Of a stretch of 64,000 bases of DNA, positions 45,359 through 54,812 are shown piece by piece. The notes below the pieces were generated by a model that saw only the letters and a program-made list of their open reading frames with translations, searched no databases and was not told the origin of the DNA. Origin of the DNA: Nitrospira_D sp040255845 (GTDB lineage Bacteria > Nitrospirota > Nitrospiria > Nitrospirales > Nitrospiraceae); assembly GCA_040255845.1 (NCBI GenBank), contig JBDZVU010000001.1, forward strand, positions 70,136 through 134,135, read 5' to 3'. Made by a program: the position numbers and the translations under genes. Position 1 is the stretch's first letter, and each line of letters starts with the position of its first letter.

Positions 45359-48300
45359 GCTCGCGATTTTTCATCGAGCGGCCGATTTTCGCGTCGGTCC
45401 TCTCCATCGTCATTGTCGTCATCGGCCTCGTGGCGTTGACGACGTTGCCGATCGCGCAGTTTCCCGATATCAGCCCCCCGGTCGTTCAAATCGAAGCCGA
45501 TTATCCCGGAGCCAGCGCGGAAGTCGTCGCGGACGCCGTCGCGCGCACCATCGAAGTGCAGCTGCCGGGCATCGATAATCTCATCTACTATGACTCGACC
45601 AGCACGAACGACGGACACGTCAGCATCCGGCTGTCGTTCGAAATCGGTACCAACGTGGACATCGCTCAAGTCCAGACGCAGAACCGCGTCAAGTTGGCCG
45701 AGCCGCAACTGCCGCCCGAGGTCGTGCGGCAGGGCATCAGCGTGCTGAAGTTCTCACCCGATCTGCTCGCCGTCGTGGCGCTCAGTTCAAGCGATCCGAC
45801 GCATGACACGGTCTTCATCTCGAACTACGCGTTGCTTCGCGTCATCGACAATTTGAAGCGCATTCCCGGCGTCGGGCAGGCGATGGTCTTCGGCCAGCAG
45901 AACTATTCCATGCGGCTGGTGCTCAATCCGGTCCGCATGGCGCAGCTCGGGCTGACGCCGACCGACATCGCGAACGTGGTGCGCGAGCAAAACCGCGACT
46001 TTCCGGCCGGACAAGTGGGCCGCGAGCCGGCGCCCAAGGGGACTGAGCTGACGATTCCGATCATGGCGCAGGGCCGCCTGACGGAGGTGAGCGAGTTCGA
46101 AGAGCTGATCGTGCGGGCCCTGCCGGACGGCTCGATGATCCGTCTCAAAGACGTGGCGCGGATCGAGCTCGGCGCGCAATCGTACGTGATGGAAGGGCGA
46201 TGGAACGGCAAGCCCAACGTCTTTCTGATTACGTTTTTGGCCCCGGGCGCCAACGCGCTGGACACCGTGAAGCACGTGCGCGGCGAAATGGAGGAGCTGT
46301 CCAAGCAGTTTCCCGCCGGCATGCACTATGACATCCCGTATGACACGACGAAATTCATCGAGGTCTCGATCCAAGAGGTGCTGAAAACGCTCGCCGAGGC
46401 GATGGTCCTGGTCATCCTCGTCGTCTACCTGTTTTTGCAGAGCTGGCGAGCCACCTTGATACCGGCGGTGGCGGTCCCCGTCTCGCTCATCGGGACGTTC
46501 GCGGGGATGCAGGCGCTGGGGTTTTCCATCAACACGCTCACCTTGTTCGGCATGGTCTTGGCCATCGGGATCGTGGTCGACGATGCCATCGTGGTCGTGG
46601 AGAACGTCGAGCGGCATATCCGGGAAGAAGGCGTCTTGCCCAAAGAAGCCGCGATACGGGCCATGGCGGAGGTGACGGCCCCGATCATCGCGATCGTGTT
46701 GGTGCTCAGCGCCGTCTTCGTGCCGGTCGCCTTCCTTGGCGGCATCACGGGAGAGCTCTACAAGCAGTTTGCCATCACGATCGCGATGGCGGTCACAATC
46801 TCGGGAGTGGTGGCCCTGACCCTCAGTCCCGCGCTGGCGGCCCTCGTGCTGAAGCCGGGCGGCGAGCACCACGACCGTGGCTTTTTCGGGGTGTTCAATC
46901 GGTTCTTCGACTGGACGAGAGCACGGTATACGCGCACGGTGGAGCTGGTCATTCGACGCTGGGTGCCGTCACTGGCGGTGTTCGCCGTCATTCTGGTGGT
47001 GGCGCTCGGGCTGTTCCGGATTGTGCCTCCCAGCTTCCTGCCGGATGAGGATCAGGGCTATTTCATTACGGTGGTGCAGCTGCCGGACGGCGCGTCGAAG
47101 CAGCGCACGGACGCGGTGCTGACCAAGGTCGAGCAGTACTTCTTGTCGCAGCACGCCGTCCATTCGACCGATGCCATGTCGGGCATGAATTTCGTCTTCA
47201 ACACCCGCGGCCCCAATTCGGCCACTATGTTCATCCCGCTCCGGCACTGGGACGAACGCACCAAGCCGTGGGAGCATGTGAAGGCGCTTGTCGGCGCGGC
47301 GTACGGCGAGTTTGCGAAAATTCCGGAGGCCCTGATCCTGGCCTTCAACGCGCCGCCGATCCGCGGCATCGGCGCGACGGGCGGCTTCTCGCTCCAAGTC
47401 CAGGATCCGAGCGGCGGCGACTTCCGTCAATTCGCCGCCGTGACACAGGAATTCGTGGCGAAGGCCAAAGAGAATCCGGCCATCGGCGCGATCGGGTCGA
47501 ACTTCCGCGTGACGGCTCCGCGGCTGTTTGCGCGCGTCAACCGGGAGCGGGCCAAGGCCTTGGGAGTGCCGATCTCCGAGATCTTCGATACCATGCAGGC
47601 GTACTTCGGCAATCTGTATATCAACGACTTTCTCAAGTTCGGCCGCGTCTACCGCGTGCAGACGGAGGCTGAGCCCGAGTTTCGGGCGAGCCCGGCCGAT
47701 ATCGCCAAAGTCTACGTCCGATCGACGAGTCCGATCGCCGCATCCCTGACCGGTCGAGGGCTCATGCCGGGGCTCGGCGGCACGGGCCTGGGCGGCATGA
47801 TGATTCCGCTGGAGACGGTCGTGGATACCGAATTCACCAGCGGTCCGGATCCGGTCACCCATTTCAACGGCTACAACACCGCGTGGGTCTTGGGCGCCGC
47901 GGCCCCGGGATTCAGCTCCGGGCAAGCGCTGGAGGCGCTCCAGCGCACCGCGCAAGAGGTGCTGGTCCCGAAGGGCTACACCATGGAGTGGAGCGGCATT
48001 TCGTACCAAGAAGCCAAAGTCGGAGGGCAGTCTGGGCTGGCGTTCGCCTTTGGGTTGCTGATGGTCTTTCTCGTGCTCGCCGCTCAGTTCGAGAGCTGGA
48101 CCGTGCCGCTGGCCGTGATCCTCTCCGTGCCCTTCGGCGTGTTCGGGGCCTTGTCGGCCGTGTGGCTGCGCGGCATGACGAATGACATCTACTTTCAGAT
48201 CGGCCTGGTGACGTTGATCGGGTTGGCCGCCAAGNNNNNNNNNNNNNNNNNNNNNNNNNNNNNNNNNNNNNNNNNNNNNNNNNNNNNNNNNNNNNNNNNN

Positions 48301-48574
48301 NNNNNNNNNNNNNNNNNNNNNNNNNNNNNNNNNNCCCCTCGCGATGGCGACGGGGGCCGGAGCGGCGAGTCGGCAGTCGATTGGCACCGGTGTGCTGGGG
48401 GGCATGCTCGCCGCGACGTTCCTGGCCATATTTTTCGTGCCCCTCTTTTTCGTGACGGTTCGTAAAGTGAGCGAGCGATGGGCGCCGGTGCGCGAACGAG
48501 GAGAGGTTCCACGCATCGGGCCGGAGCGGGTTCCGGTGGAGTATGCCGGGGTCCCGGCAGATGGAGAGCGCTGA
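45355..48574 (+). CDS. RND-family efflux pump (HAE1/AcrB type), interrupted by an assembly gap
   Basis: An AcrB/MexB-like multidrug exporter. FFIERPIFASVLSIVIVVIGLVAL starts TM1, and GMVLAIGIVVDDAIVVVENVERHI carries the TM4 aspartate pair. FNAPPIRGIGATGGF and FEIGTNVDIAQVQTQNRVKLAEPQLP are AcrB porter-domain hallmarks. The frame is continuous to GLAAK at 48234, then 100 N follow, and it resumes with PLAMATGAGAASRQSIGTGVLGGM in a frame offset from the first. From AcrB-type proteins about 47 residues (~141 bases) should lie in the gap, so the N-run is a placeholder, not a measured length. The gene should be intact. It overlaps the adaptor and outer-membrane genes. Confidence 0.9.
48235..48334. 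other. Assembly gap (100 N)
   Basis: Exactly 100 N inside the C-terminal part of the RND pump gene. The round number and the frame offset across it show that it stands for an unknown length. RND homology predicts roughly 140 missing bases encoding the TM11 region. Confidence 0.95.
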
Positions 48575-50016
48575 TGAATTCACGGGTGATACGGCATAGC
48601 ATGGGATGGCTGGCGATGGGACTGCTGCTGGCGGCCTGCGCCATGGGGCCGGACTACGTCAGGCCTCAGGAGGAGGATCGACAAGAGCGCTTTCGCATGG
48701 CCGAGGGAGTCCCTGACGCAACATCGCTGGCTGATTTACCCTGGTGGGACTTGCTCAAGGACGAGCAGCTCCAGCAACTGGTCCGCATCGCGCTGGAAGA
48801 GAACCGGGATCTCCAGCGGGCCGCCGCGACGGTGGAGGAGTTTCAAGCGCGGGCGCTCGTGGCCAAAACCGATTGGCTTCCGAACATGCAGGTGCTCGGC
48901 AACGCGCCGTCGTTCGGACGCAAGACTATTTTTCTGTTTCCCGGATTCCCGAACCCGTTCAACTATTACCTGCAGGGGAACTTGAGCTGGGAGCTGGATT
49001 TCTGGGGGCGCATCCGCCGGGTGACCGAAGCGGCGCGCGCCGACATGCTGTCACGGGAAGAGAACCGCCGCGCCTTAGTGCTGCAACTGGTAGCGGGAGT
49101 GGCGGAGACCTATTTCAACCTCCTGCAGTTCGACGCGCAAATGGACATTGCGAAGCGGACGCTGCAGGCCTGGGAAGAATCGGTCCGCATCGCGCAAGCC
49201 CGTCTGCGCCAAGGCATGACGTCGCGGCTCGACGCCGACCAGTTCGAGGCCGAGCGCGCCAGTGCGGCGGCGCGGATTGCGGAGTTGGAGCGTCAGCGAG
49301 TGCAAGCCGAGAACCAATTGAGCTTGCTGCTGGGCCGCAAGCCGTTCGCGGTCAAACGAGGACGCGCCCTGATGGAGCAAACCGTGCCGCCGGAAGTCCC
49401 TCCGGGCCTGCCGTCCGACCTTTTGCAGCGACGGCCCGACATCCTGGAAGCCGAGATGCAGTTGGCGGCAGCGACGGCCCGCATCGGAGCCGCCAAGGCC
49501 GATCGGTTTCCCAAAATTTCGCTCACCGGCCTGCTCGGTGTGGCGAGCCCGAACATCGACAAACTGTTTACCGATCCGGCCTACTTCGGCGTGGCCGGCG
49601 CAGGGTTGGCGGCTCCGCTGCTCAACGCGCAGGTGCTGGGCTTTCAACAGGAAGCCGCTGAAGCCCTGGCGAAAGAAGCCATCGCCCAATACCAGCAGAC
49701 GGTCCTGACGGCGTTCCGCGAGGTCGAGGACGCATTGGTGGCCGTGCGGACCGCACGGGAGCAGAACGAGGCGCAACAGGCCCAGGTGGCCGCCCTACAG
49801 TCCGCCTTGCGGCTTGCGGAAGTGCGGTATAAGGGCGGTTTGGCGAACTACTTGGATGTGTTGGTGGCTAGGCGCAATCTTTTTGAAGCCGAGCTCGCCA
49901 TGATGAGTTCCCGACGGCTGCACTTAGTTTCCGTTGTTCAACTCTACCGGTCGCTGGGTGGCGGGTGGTCGCCTGAAACGCCCGGGCCCGCCAGGGCGAT
50001 CCCGGTGTCTCAGTAA
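48574..50016 (+). CDS. Outer-membrane efflux lipoprotein (OprM/NodT family)
   Basis: A 480-residue TolC-like channel with a lipoprotein signal (MGLLLAACAMGPDYVRP, acylated at Cys22) and the NodT-family start GPDYVRP. Repeated long helices (ALEENRDLQRAAATVEEFQARALVAKTDWLPNM, and KAEVRYKGGLANYLDVLVARRNLFEAEL, in part) form the trimeric tunnel. LLQRRPDILEAEMQLAAATARIGAAKADRFP is the conserved repeat junction. ATG overlaps the pump stop (TGATG). It completes the second tripartite system and may also serve the first. Confidence 0.92.
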   Translation: MNSRVIRHSMGWLAMGLLLAACAMGPDYVRPQEEDRQERFRMAEGVPDATSLADLPWWDLLKDEQLQQLVRIALEENRDLQRAAATVEEFQARALVAKTDWLPNMQVLGNAPSFGRKTIFLFPGFPNPFNYYLQGNLSWELDFWGRIRRVTEAARADMLSREENRRALVLQLVAGVAETYFNLLQFDAQMDIAKRTLQAWEESVRIAQARLRQGMTSRLDADQFEAERASAAARIAELERQRVQAENQLSLLLGRKPFAVKRGRALMEQTVPPEVPPGLPSDLLQRRPDILEAEMQLAAATARIGAAKADRFPKISLTGLLGVASPNIDKLFTDPAYFGVAGAGLAAPLLNAQVLGFQQEAAEALAKEAIAQYQQTVLTAFREVEDALVAVRTAREQNEAQQAQVAALQSALRLAEVRYKGGLANYLDVLVARRNLFEAELAMMSSRRLHLVSVVQLYRSLGGGWSPETPGPARAIPVSQ

Positions 50017-50040
50017 ACGAGAGTTGCGCACGGGAACCGG

Positions 50041-50634
50041 ATGGACAAGCGCGCCCCCACGCAGTACCCCATCCACGAGCTCCTGAGCCTCCGCTGGAGT
50101 CCCCGAGCGTTCGACGAACGACCTGTGGAGCGACAAAAACTTGCCAGCCTTTTTGAGGCGGCGCGGTGGGCCCCCTCGTCGAACAACGGCCAACCGTGGC
50201 GTTTTTTGGTTGGCGTGAAGGGAGATTCGCCGCTGTACGAAGAACTGTTCGCCTGTTTGAGGCCGAGCAATCAGCGATGGGCGTTCCGCGCACCGGTACT
50301 GATTCTGTCGGTCGCGAAACTCACCTTCGATGACGGGTCCCCCAATCGGCACGCCTATCACGACGTCGGGCTGGCCGCCGAGAACCTCGTGTTGGAGGCT
50401 ACCGCCCAGGGGCTGGCCTCGCACCAGATGGCGGGGTACGACGTGGAACAGGCACGAGCCCGGCTCGGCATTCCGAACGGCTACGATCCGGTCGCCATGA
50501 TTGCCGTCGGTTATCCTGGGGATCCTGCCCTGTTGGAAGAACGACAGCGGGCCCGTGAATCCCAACCGAGGGTGCGCCGGCCGATCAGCGACTTCGTCTA
50601 TGTGGAAACCTGGGGCCGTGGCGCCAGCTTCTAA
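50041..50634 (+). CDS. Nitroreductase-family flavoprotein
   Basis: A 197-residue FMN-dependent NAD(P)H nitroreductase-family enzyme. LLSLRWSPRAFDERPVER and ARWAPSSNNGQPWRFLVG are the FMN-binding segments near the N-terminus, and AYHDVGLAAENLVLEATAQGLASHQMAGYD the dimer helix region. Members reduce nitroaromatics, quinones or act as dehydrogenases. It starts 24 bases after the outer-membrane channel gene, with GAGAGTTGCG upstream as a weak ribosome site. The end overlaps the glycosylase start. Confidence 0.87.
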   Translation: MDKRAPTQYPIHELLSLRWSPRAFDERPVERQKLASLFEAARWAPSSNNGQPWRFLVGVKGDSPLYEELFACLRPSNQRWAFRAPVLILSVAKLTFDDGSPNRHAYHDVGLAAENLVLEATAQGLASHQMAGYDVEQARARLGIPNGYDPVAMIAVGYPGDPALLEERQRARESQPRVRRPISDFVYVETWGRGASF

Positions 50635-51292
50635 GGGACCGAAGCAGCAACCGGGTTCGGGCGATCCTCTCCGCCATCTGTCCCGCGCCGATCCCGTTCT
50701 CCGGCGGCTCATCCGCGACGTGGGCCCCTGTTCGCTGAAACCGAAGCGGCGGCGTTCGCCGTTCGAATCGCTGGTGCGGGCCATCGCCTATCAGCAGCTG
50801 CACGATGCGGCGGCTGAGAGCATCCTGCGGCGGCTCTGCGCGCTGTTTCCCGACCGGCGGTTTCCCGCTCCGGAACAGCTCCTTGCGGCAGATCCGCGTG
50901 CCATCCGAGGAGCCGGGTTTTCCCAGGCCAAGGTCATGGCGCTTCGCGACCTGGCCGAAAAGGTGCTGGACGGCACCGTCCCCACGGGGCGCGTGGTGCG
51001 GGGCTTAGACGACGAAGCGGTCATCGAACGGCTGACCGTAGTGCGCGGCATCGGCCGGTGGACGGCCGAGATGCTCCTCATTTTCCAGTTGGGCCGTCCC
51101 GATGTGCTGCCGGTGGACGATTTCGGCGTCCGGAACGGCTTCCGACTGGCGTATGGGCTGGCTGCCATGCCCACACCCCGGGACGTGTTACGATATGGCG
51201 AGCGATGGCGGCCGTTTCGCACCTTCGCTGCGTGGTATCTCTGGCGGGCCGTGGACCGCGGAAGCGGAAAAAACAAGATCATCACCTTGTAA
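50618..51292 (+). CDS. DNA-3-methyladenine glycosylase (AlkA-like, HhH-GPD)
   Basis: A 224-residue base-excision repair glycosylase removing alkylated purines. The helix-hairpin-helix is VVRGIGRWTAEMLL and the catalytic aspartate follows in LPVDDFGVRNGFRLAYGL. FESLVRAIAYQQLHDAAAESILRRL is the typical start of the helical core. The GTG at 50618 overlaps the nitroreductase end by 17 bases and is chosen because an upstream ATG (50600) lacks a ribosome site; neither is strong. No DNA-methyl-transfer Ada domain is attached. Confidence 0.83.
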   Translation: MAPASKGPKQQPGSGDPLRHLSRADPVLRRLIRDVGPCSLKPKRRRSPFESLVRAIAYQQLHDAAAESILRRLCALFPDRRFPAPEQLLAADPRAIRGAGFSQAKVMALRDLAEKVLDGTVPTGRVVRGLDDEAVIERLTVVRGIGRWTAEMLLIFQLGRPDVLPVDDFGVRNGFRLAYGLAAMPTPRDVLRYGERWRPFRTFAAWYLWRAVDRGSGKNKIITL

Positions 51293-51302
51293 AACACACA
51301 CG

Positions 51303-52181
51303 ATGGCCGATCAGCGCAAAAAGGTCGACGCGAACGTGCCGGGCAACTTTTTCGTCGATCGGACGTGCATCAACTGTGATGCCTGCCGCCAGCTGGCCCC
51401 GAATTCCTTCGAGGAGGTGGGCGACTTCTCTGCGGTGGTCCATCAGCCCGAGACCCCGCGTCAGCTGTTAGAGGCCTACCAGGCATTGATGGCCTGTCCC
51501 GTGGGCGCAATCGGCGTGGAACGGAGCGAGCCCACTGCCCTTCGAGCGGCGAAGTCCAGCTTTCCGCTGCCACTGGAGGGCGACGTATTTTACTGCGGGT
51601 TCAATTCCGACCAATCCTACGGGGCCAACAGCTTTTTCATCCGGCATCCAGAGGGGAACTGGCTCATCGACTCTCCGCGCTATCTTCGTCATCTGGTGGA
51701 CGCGTTCGACCGACTGGGCGGAGTCGCCTCAATTTTCCTCACCCACGAAGACGATGTGGCCGATGCCCACCGATATGCCAAACACTTCGGTGCCAAACGG
51801 ATCATTCACCGGGCCGATGCCCATGCGGTTCCCGACGCGGAATGGGTACTGGACGGGGGCGAGGCCGTCCTGCTCGCGCCTGACTTTCGGGCGATTCCGG
51901 TTCCCGGCCACACGCCCGGCAGTCAAGCACTGCTCTACCGTGATGAATATCTGTTCACGGGCGATCACCTGTGGTGGAATCCGGACAGGAACGAACTGGA
52001 GTCTCCCCGGCAGTTAGTCTGGAATCACGACCGGCTCCTGGGATCGATCGAGACCCTCCTTCGCTTTCGTTTCCGCTGGGTGCTCGCCGGTCATGGCGGC
52101 CGCATCCGGCTTTCCGAACACGATATGCAGATCCAGCTCCGGCAGCTCCTCGAGCGGCGAAAGGCGCTCGTAGTCTCTTGA
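51303..52181 (+). CDS. Ferredoxin fused to a metallo-beta-lactamase-fold domain
   Basis: A 292-residue fusion. The N-terminus holds a single [4Fe-4S]-type ferredoxin domain: CINCDACRQLAPNSF (three cysteines) plus ACPVGAIGV for the fourth. From about residue 100 on there is a metallo-beta-lactamase fold: NSFFIRHPEGNWLIDSPR, IFLTHEDDVADAHRYAKHFGA, PVPGHTPGSQALLYRDEYLFTGDHLWW and VLAGHGGRI. The HxHxDH motif is altered to THEDDVAD, so the metal site differs from the canonical one, although GHTPGS, the TGDH aspartate and AGHG are present. Possibly a redox-coupled hydrolase or persulfide-type enzyme; the substrate is unknown. Start ATG 51303. Confidence 0.83.
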   Translation: MADQRKKVDANVPGNFFVDRTCINCDACRQLAPNSFEEVGDFSAVVHQPETPRQLLEAYQALMACPVGAIGVERSEPTALRAAKSSFPLPLEGDVFYCGFNSDQSYGANSFFIRHPEGNWLIDSPRYLRHLVDAFDRLGGVASIFLTHEDDVADAHRYAKHFGAKRIIHRADAHAVPDAEWVLDGGEAVLLAPDFRAIPVPGHTPGSQALLYRDEYLFTGDHLWWNPDRNELESPRQLVWNHDRLLGSIETLLRFRFRWVLAGHGGRIRLSEHDMQIQLRQLLERRKALVVS

Positions 52182-52219
52182 CCTCCCCGGTTTCGACTTC
52201 AGAGGAAGGACATCAGGTC

Positions 52220-52951
52220 ATGGCGCGGTTGAGCGGGAAGGTGGCGATTGTGACGGGTGCGTCCAGCGGTATCGGGCGCGCCATTGCCGAGCGGCTGGCC
52301 GACGACGGCGCGCTGGTCGTCATTCATTACGCAACCAGCGCCGACAAGGCGGAGCGCGTGGCGGCCGGGATTCAGGCCAAAGGCGGGAAGGCCGTGACCG
52401 CCCAAGCGGACATTCGGCAGGTGCCGGAGGCGCGCAGGCTCGTGGCGGACACGGCGGCACGCTTTTCCCGACTGGATATTCTCGTCAACAACGCGGGCAA
52501 GTTTCTCCCGAAGGCGTTTCTCGAGACGACGGAAGCGGATTTCGACGCCGTCATGGCGCTGCACGCGAGGGGTCCATACTTTGCCATGCAGGAGGCGGCG
52601 AGGGTCTTGCAGGACGGCGGACGAATCGTCAATATCAGCACGGCGGGCACCCACATGCACTTTCCCGGCGCCACGGCTCATTTGGCGAGCAAAGCGGCGC
52701 TGGAACAACTCACCAAGGCACTCGCGCTCGAACTGGCGCCGAGGGGCATCACGGTCAATGCGGTCGCCCCCGGCATCACCGACACCGGCGTCTTGACCGA
52801 AGCCTATCGCCAGATGGGGATGCGCCAATCCCCCCTGCGGCGGTTGGGAACCCCGGGGGATATTGCGGACGTCGTGGCGTTCTTAGTCAGCGAGGAGGCG
52901 CGATGGGTCACAGGGCAGACGATACAGGCGGGTGGCGGAATGGTGATGTAG
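52220..52951 (+). CDS. Short-chain dehydrogenase/reductase with His in place of catalytic Tyr
   Basis: A 243-residue classical SDR. TGASSGIGRAIA is the cofactor loop, NNAG (90-93) and VNIS (Ser140) are intact, and AVAPGITDTGV follows as in FabG-like enzymes. The catalytic YxxxK reads HLASK: His154 replaces Tyr, with Lys158 kept. The codon is CAT, so a single sequencing error (TAT) could also explain it. If correct, the enzyme is catalytically altered. Start at 52220 with AGGAAGGAC upstream. The downstream transporter gene begins inside its 3' end. Confidence 0.85.
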   Translation: MARLSGKVAIVTGASSGIGRAIAERLADDGALVVIHYATSADKAERVAAGIQAKGGKAVTAQADIRQVPEARRLVADTAARFSRLDILVNNAGKFLPKAFLETTEADFDAVMALHARGPYFAMQEAARVLQDGGRIVNISTAGTHMHFPGATAHLASKAALEQLTKALALELAPRGITVNAVAPGITDTGVLTEAYRQMGMRQSPLRRLGTPGDIADVVAFLVSEEARWVTGQTIQAGGGMVM

Positions 52952-54606
52952 CCCCGACGGCTCCGTCATCCTTCGCACGCACGCTCGTTCGTTGGATTGA
53001 TCACAATATCCTCTCCCTCGGCCGCGACATGCGGCTCTCCTACCTGCCGCCGCTCATGGTGTACATGGCGTACGGCATCTCGGGCCTCACCGGCATCGTC
53101 GGTACGTTTTTCGTCAAAGAATATTTGGGTCTGTCCGCCTCGTTTCTGGCGGCCTTGGGCTTCTGGGCGGGCATCCCCTGGGCGCTCAAAATGCCGATCG
53201 GCCACATGGTGGATCTGCTGTGGCGGTGGAAAAGCTGGCTGCTCGGTGTCGGGGCCTTCTTGCTCGCCGTCAGCCTTGGCATCATGGCGGCACTGATTCT
53301 TCATCGAGAAGCCATGACGGCCGTGCTCTCCGCTGAAGTGTGGTTCATCCTCAGCACGCTGCTGGCGCCCATCGGCTATGTCATCCAAGACGCGGTGGCG
53401 GATGCGATGACGGTGGAAGCCGTCCCCCGCGTCGATGAACAGGGCCGCCCCTTCGACGATCTGACTCGGAAAATCATGCATACGACGATGCAGACCTTGG
53501 GACGCGTGGCCATCATCGGCGGCGGCATTCTGGTCGCGCTGATCAATGTCTATGTCTTCACGGGGGTCGAGGGGCTTCCTCAGGCCGAGATGGTTCGTCT
53601 ATACGGGCAGATTTACGTCATGGCGCTGGCGATTCCCTTCATCTCGGTCCTTGGAGTCGGCGTCGCGTGGGCGCTGAAGCGACGGCACCTGCGCCGGCTG
53701 CTGCGGCAAGGATTCACCCGCGAAGAGGCGCGGCAGATGGTCAATGTGCGGGATGCGGAACAGGAGCCCACGAAACCGAACTGGTGGATCCTTGGGGGCA
53801 GCCTGGCCTTCGTTTGTTTTACGCTCGTGATCGGCTTCGGAGGGTTTGCCCACAGCGAAGAAATTGTGTTCGCCGGCTCGATGCTCATTGTGTTGTTCCT
53901 GATGAGCCGGCTGGTGCAGGAATTGGAACCAGACAAACGGTTGACCCTCGTGGGGACGGCGGTTGTCGTATTCATGTTCCGGGCGATTCCTTCGACCGGT
54001 CCTGGCACGACGTGGTGGATGATCGACCATCTGAAATTCGACCAACAGTTCCTCTCCGTGCTGTCGTTGATTGGGAGCACGCTGACCCTGGTCGGCATGT
54101 TTATCTTCCGCCGATTCATGGCGGAACGGTCCATCGCCTATGTCGTCGGCTTCCTGACCGTGGTCGGCACGATCTTGAGCCTTCCGATCGTCAGCATGTT
54201 TTATGGGTTCCACGAGTGGACGGCCCGCATGACGGGAGGGGTTGTGGATGCCCGCTTTATCGCGCTGGTCGATACGGCTCTGGAGTCCCCGCTGGGACAG
54301 ATTTCCATGGTTCCGATGCTTGCATGGATCGCGAATTCTGCCCCGACACGCTTGAAAGCCACGTTTTTCGCCGTCATGGCCTCCTTTACGAACCTGGCGT
54401 TGTCCTTGAGCCAGCTGGGGACGAAATACTTGAACGAGATCTTCGTGGTCACCCGTGAAGTACGCGACCCGGCGACCGGGGCGGTACAGGTACCGGCCGA
54501 CTATAGCCAACTAGGACCTCTGTTGATTACGCAGGTCGTCCTAGGCCTCGCGCTGCCCTTTGTCGCGATCGTGTTCGCCAAGGTGACGCGCTTTAAGAGC
54601 GCGTGA
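52903..54606 (+). CDS. MFS/BT1-like transporter
   Basis: A 567-residue polytopic membrane protein with about 12-14 helices and no soluble domain. YLPPLMVYMAYGISGLTGIVGTFFVKEYLGLSASFLAALGFWAGIPWALKMPIGHMVDLL resembles folate/biopterin (BT1)-type members of the major facilitator superfamily, including the KMPIGHMVD loop (quoted in pieces). A predicted cytoplasmic loop at 245-280 is basic (KRRHLRRLLRQGFTREEARQMVN). GAGGAGG lies six bases before the ATG at 52903, which supports this start within the SDR gene. Substrate unknown. Confidence 0.75.
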   Translation: MGHRADDTGGWRNGDVAPTAPSSFARTLVRWIDHNILSLGRDMRLSYLPPLMVYMAYGISGLTGIVGTFFVKEYLGLSASFLAALGFWAGIPWALKMPIGHMVDLLWRWKSWLLGVGAFLLAVSLGIMAALILHREAMTAVLSAEVWFILSTLLAPIGYVIQDAVADAMTVEAVPRVDEQGRPFDDLTRKIMHTTMQTLGRVAIIGGGILVALINVYVFTGVEGLPQAEMVRLYGQIYVMALAIPFISVLGVGVAWALKRRHLRRLLRQGFTREEARQMVNVRDAEQEPTKPNWWILGGSLAFVCFTLVIGFGGFAHSEEIVFAGSMLIVLFLMSRLVQELEPDKRLTLVGTAVVVFMFRAIPSTGPGTTWWMIDHLKFDQQFLSVLSLIGSTLTLVGMFIFRRFMAERSIAYVVGFLTVVGTILSLPIVSMFYGFHEWTARMTGGVVDARFIALVDTALESPLGQISMVPMLAWIANSAPTRLKATFFAVMASFTNLALSLSQLGTKYLNEIFVVTREVRDPATGAVQVPADYSQLGPLLITQVVLGLALPFVAIVFAKVTRFKSA

Positions 54607-54684
54607 TCTCCGTTTCCGCAGAGGATGGCATCCCCTTGACCTGTGCGGTATCATGAGCATCTAGAACTACGCTTGGACGGCATT

Positions 54685-54803
54685 CAGGTTGTTCAAAATG
54701 TCCGTCCAGCAAGGCCGCAGCGAGCGAAATGCCGAGGCGTACTTCTTAGTACGTCGATTTGAGCGATGGGAGAACGCTGCTGGCGGGCATTTTCAACAAC
54801 CTG
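54685..54803 (+). repeat. Palindromic intergenic element, copy 3
   Basis: A ~119-base palindrome ending ten bases before the tmRNA 5' end. Outer arms 54685-54710 and 54779-54803 pair (GTTCAAAATGTCC with GGGCATTTTCAAC), with C opposite C. A middle AAAT/ATTT and inner CGTACT/AGTACG stem follow. AAGGCCGCAG, GCCGAGGCGTA and GAGAAC are shared with copies 1 and 2. A weak TTGACC at 54636 could start a transcript that includes this element as the ssrA leader. Confidence 0.85.
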
Positions 54804-54812
54804 ACGAAGAAA

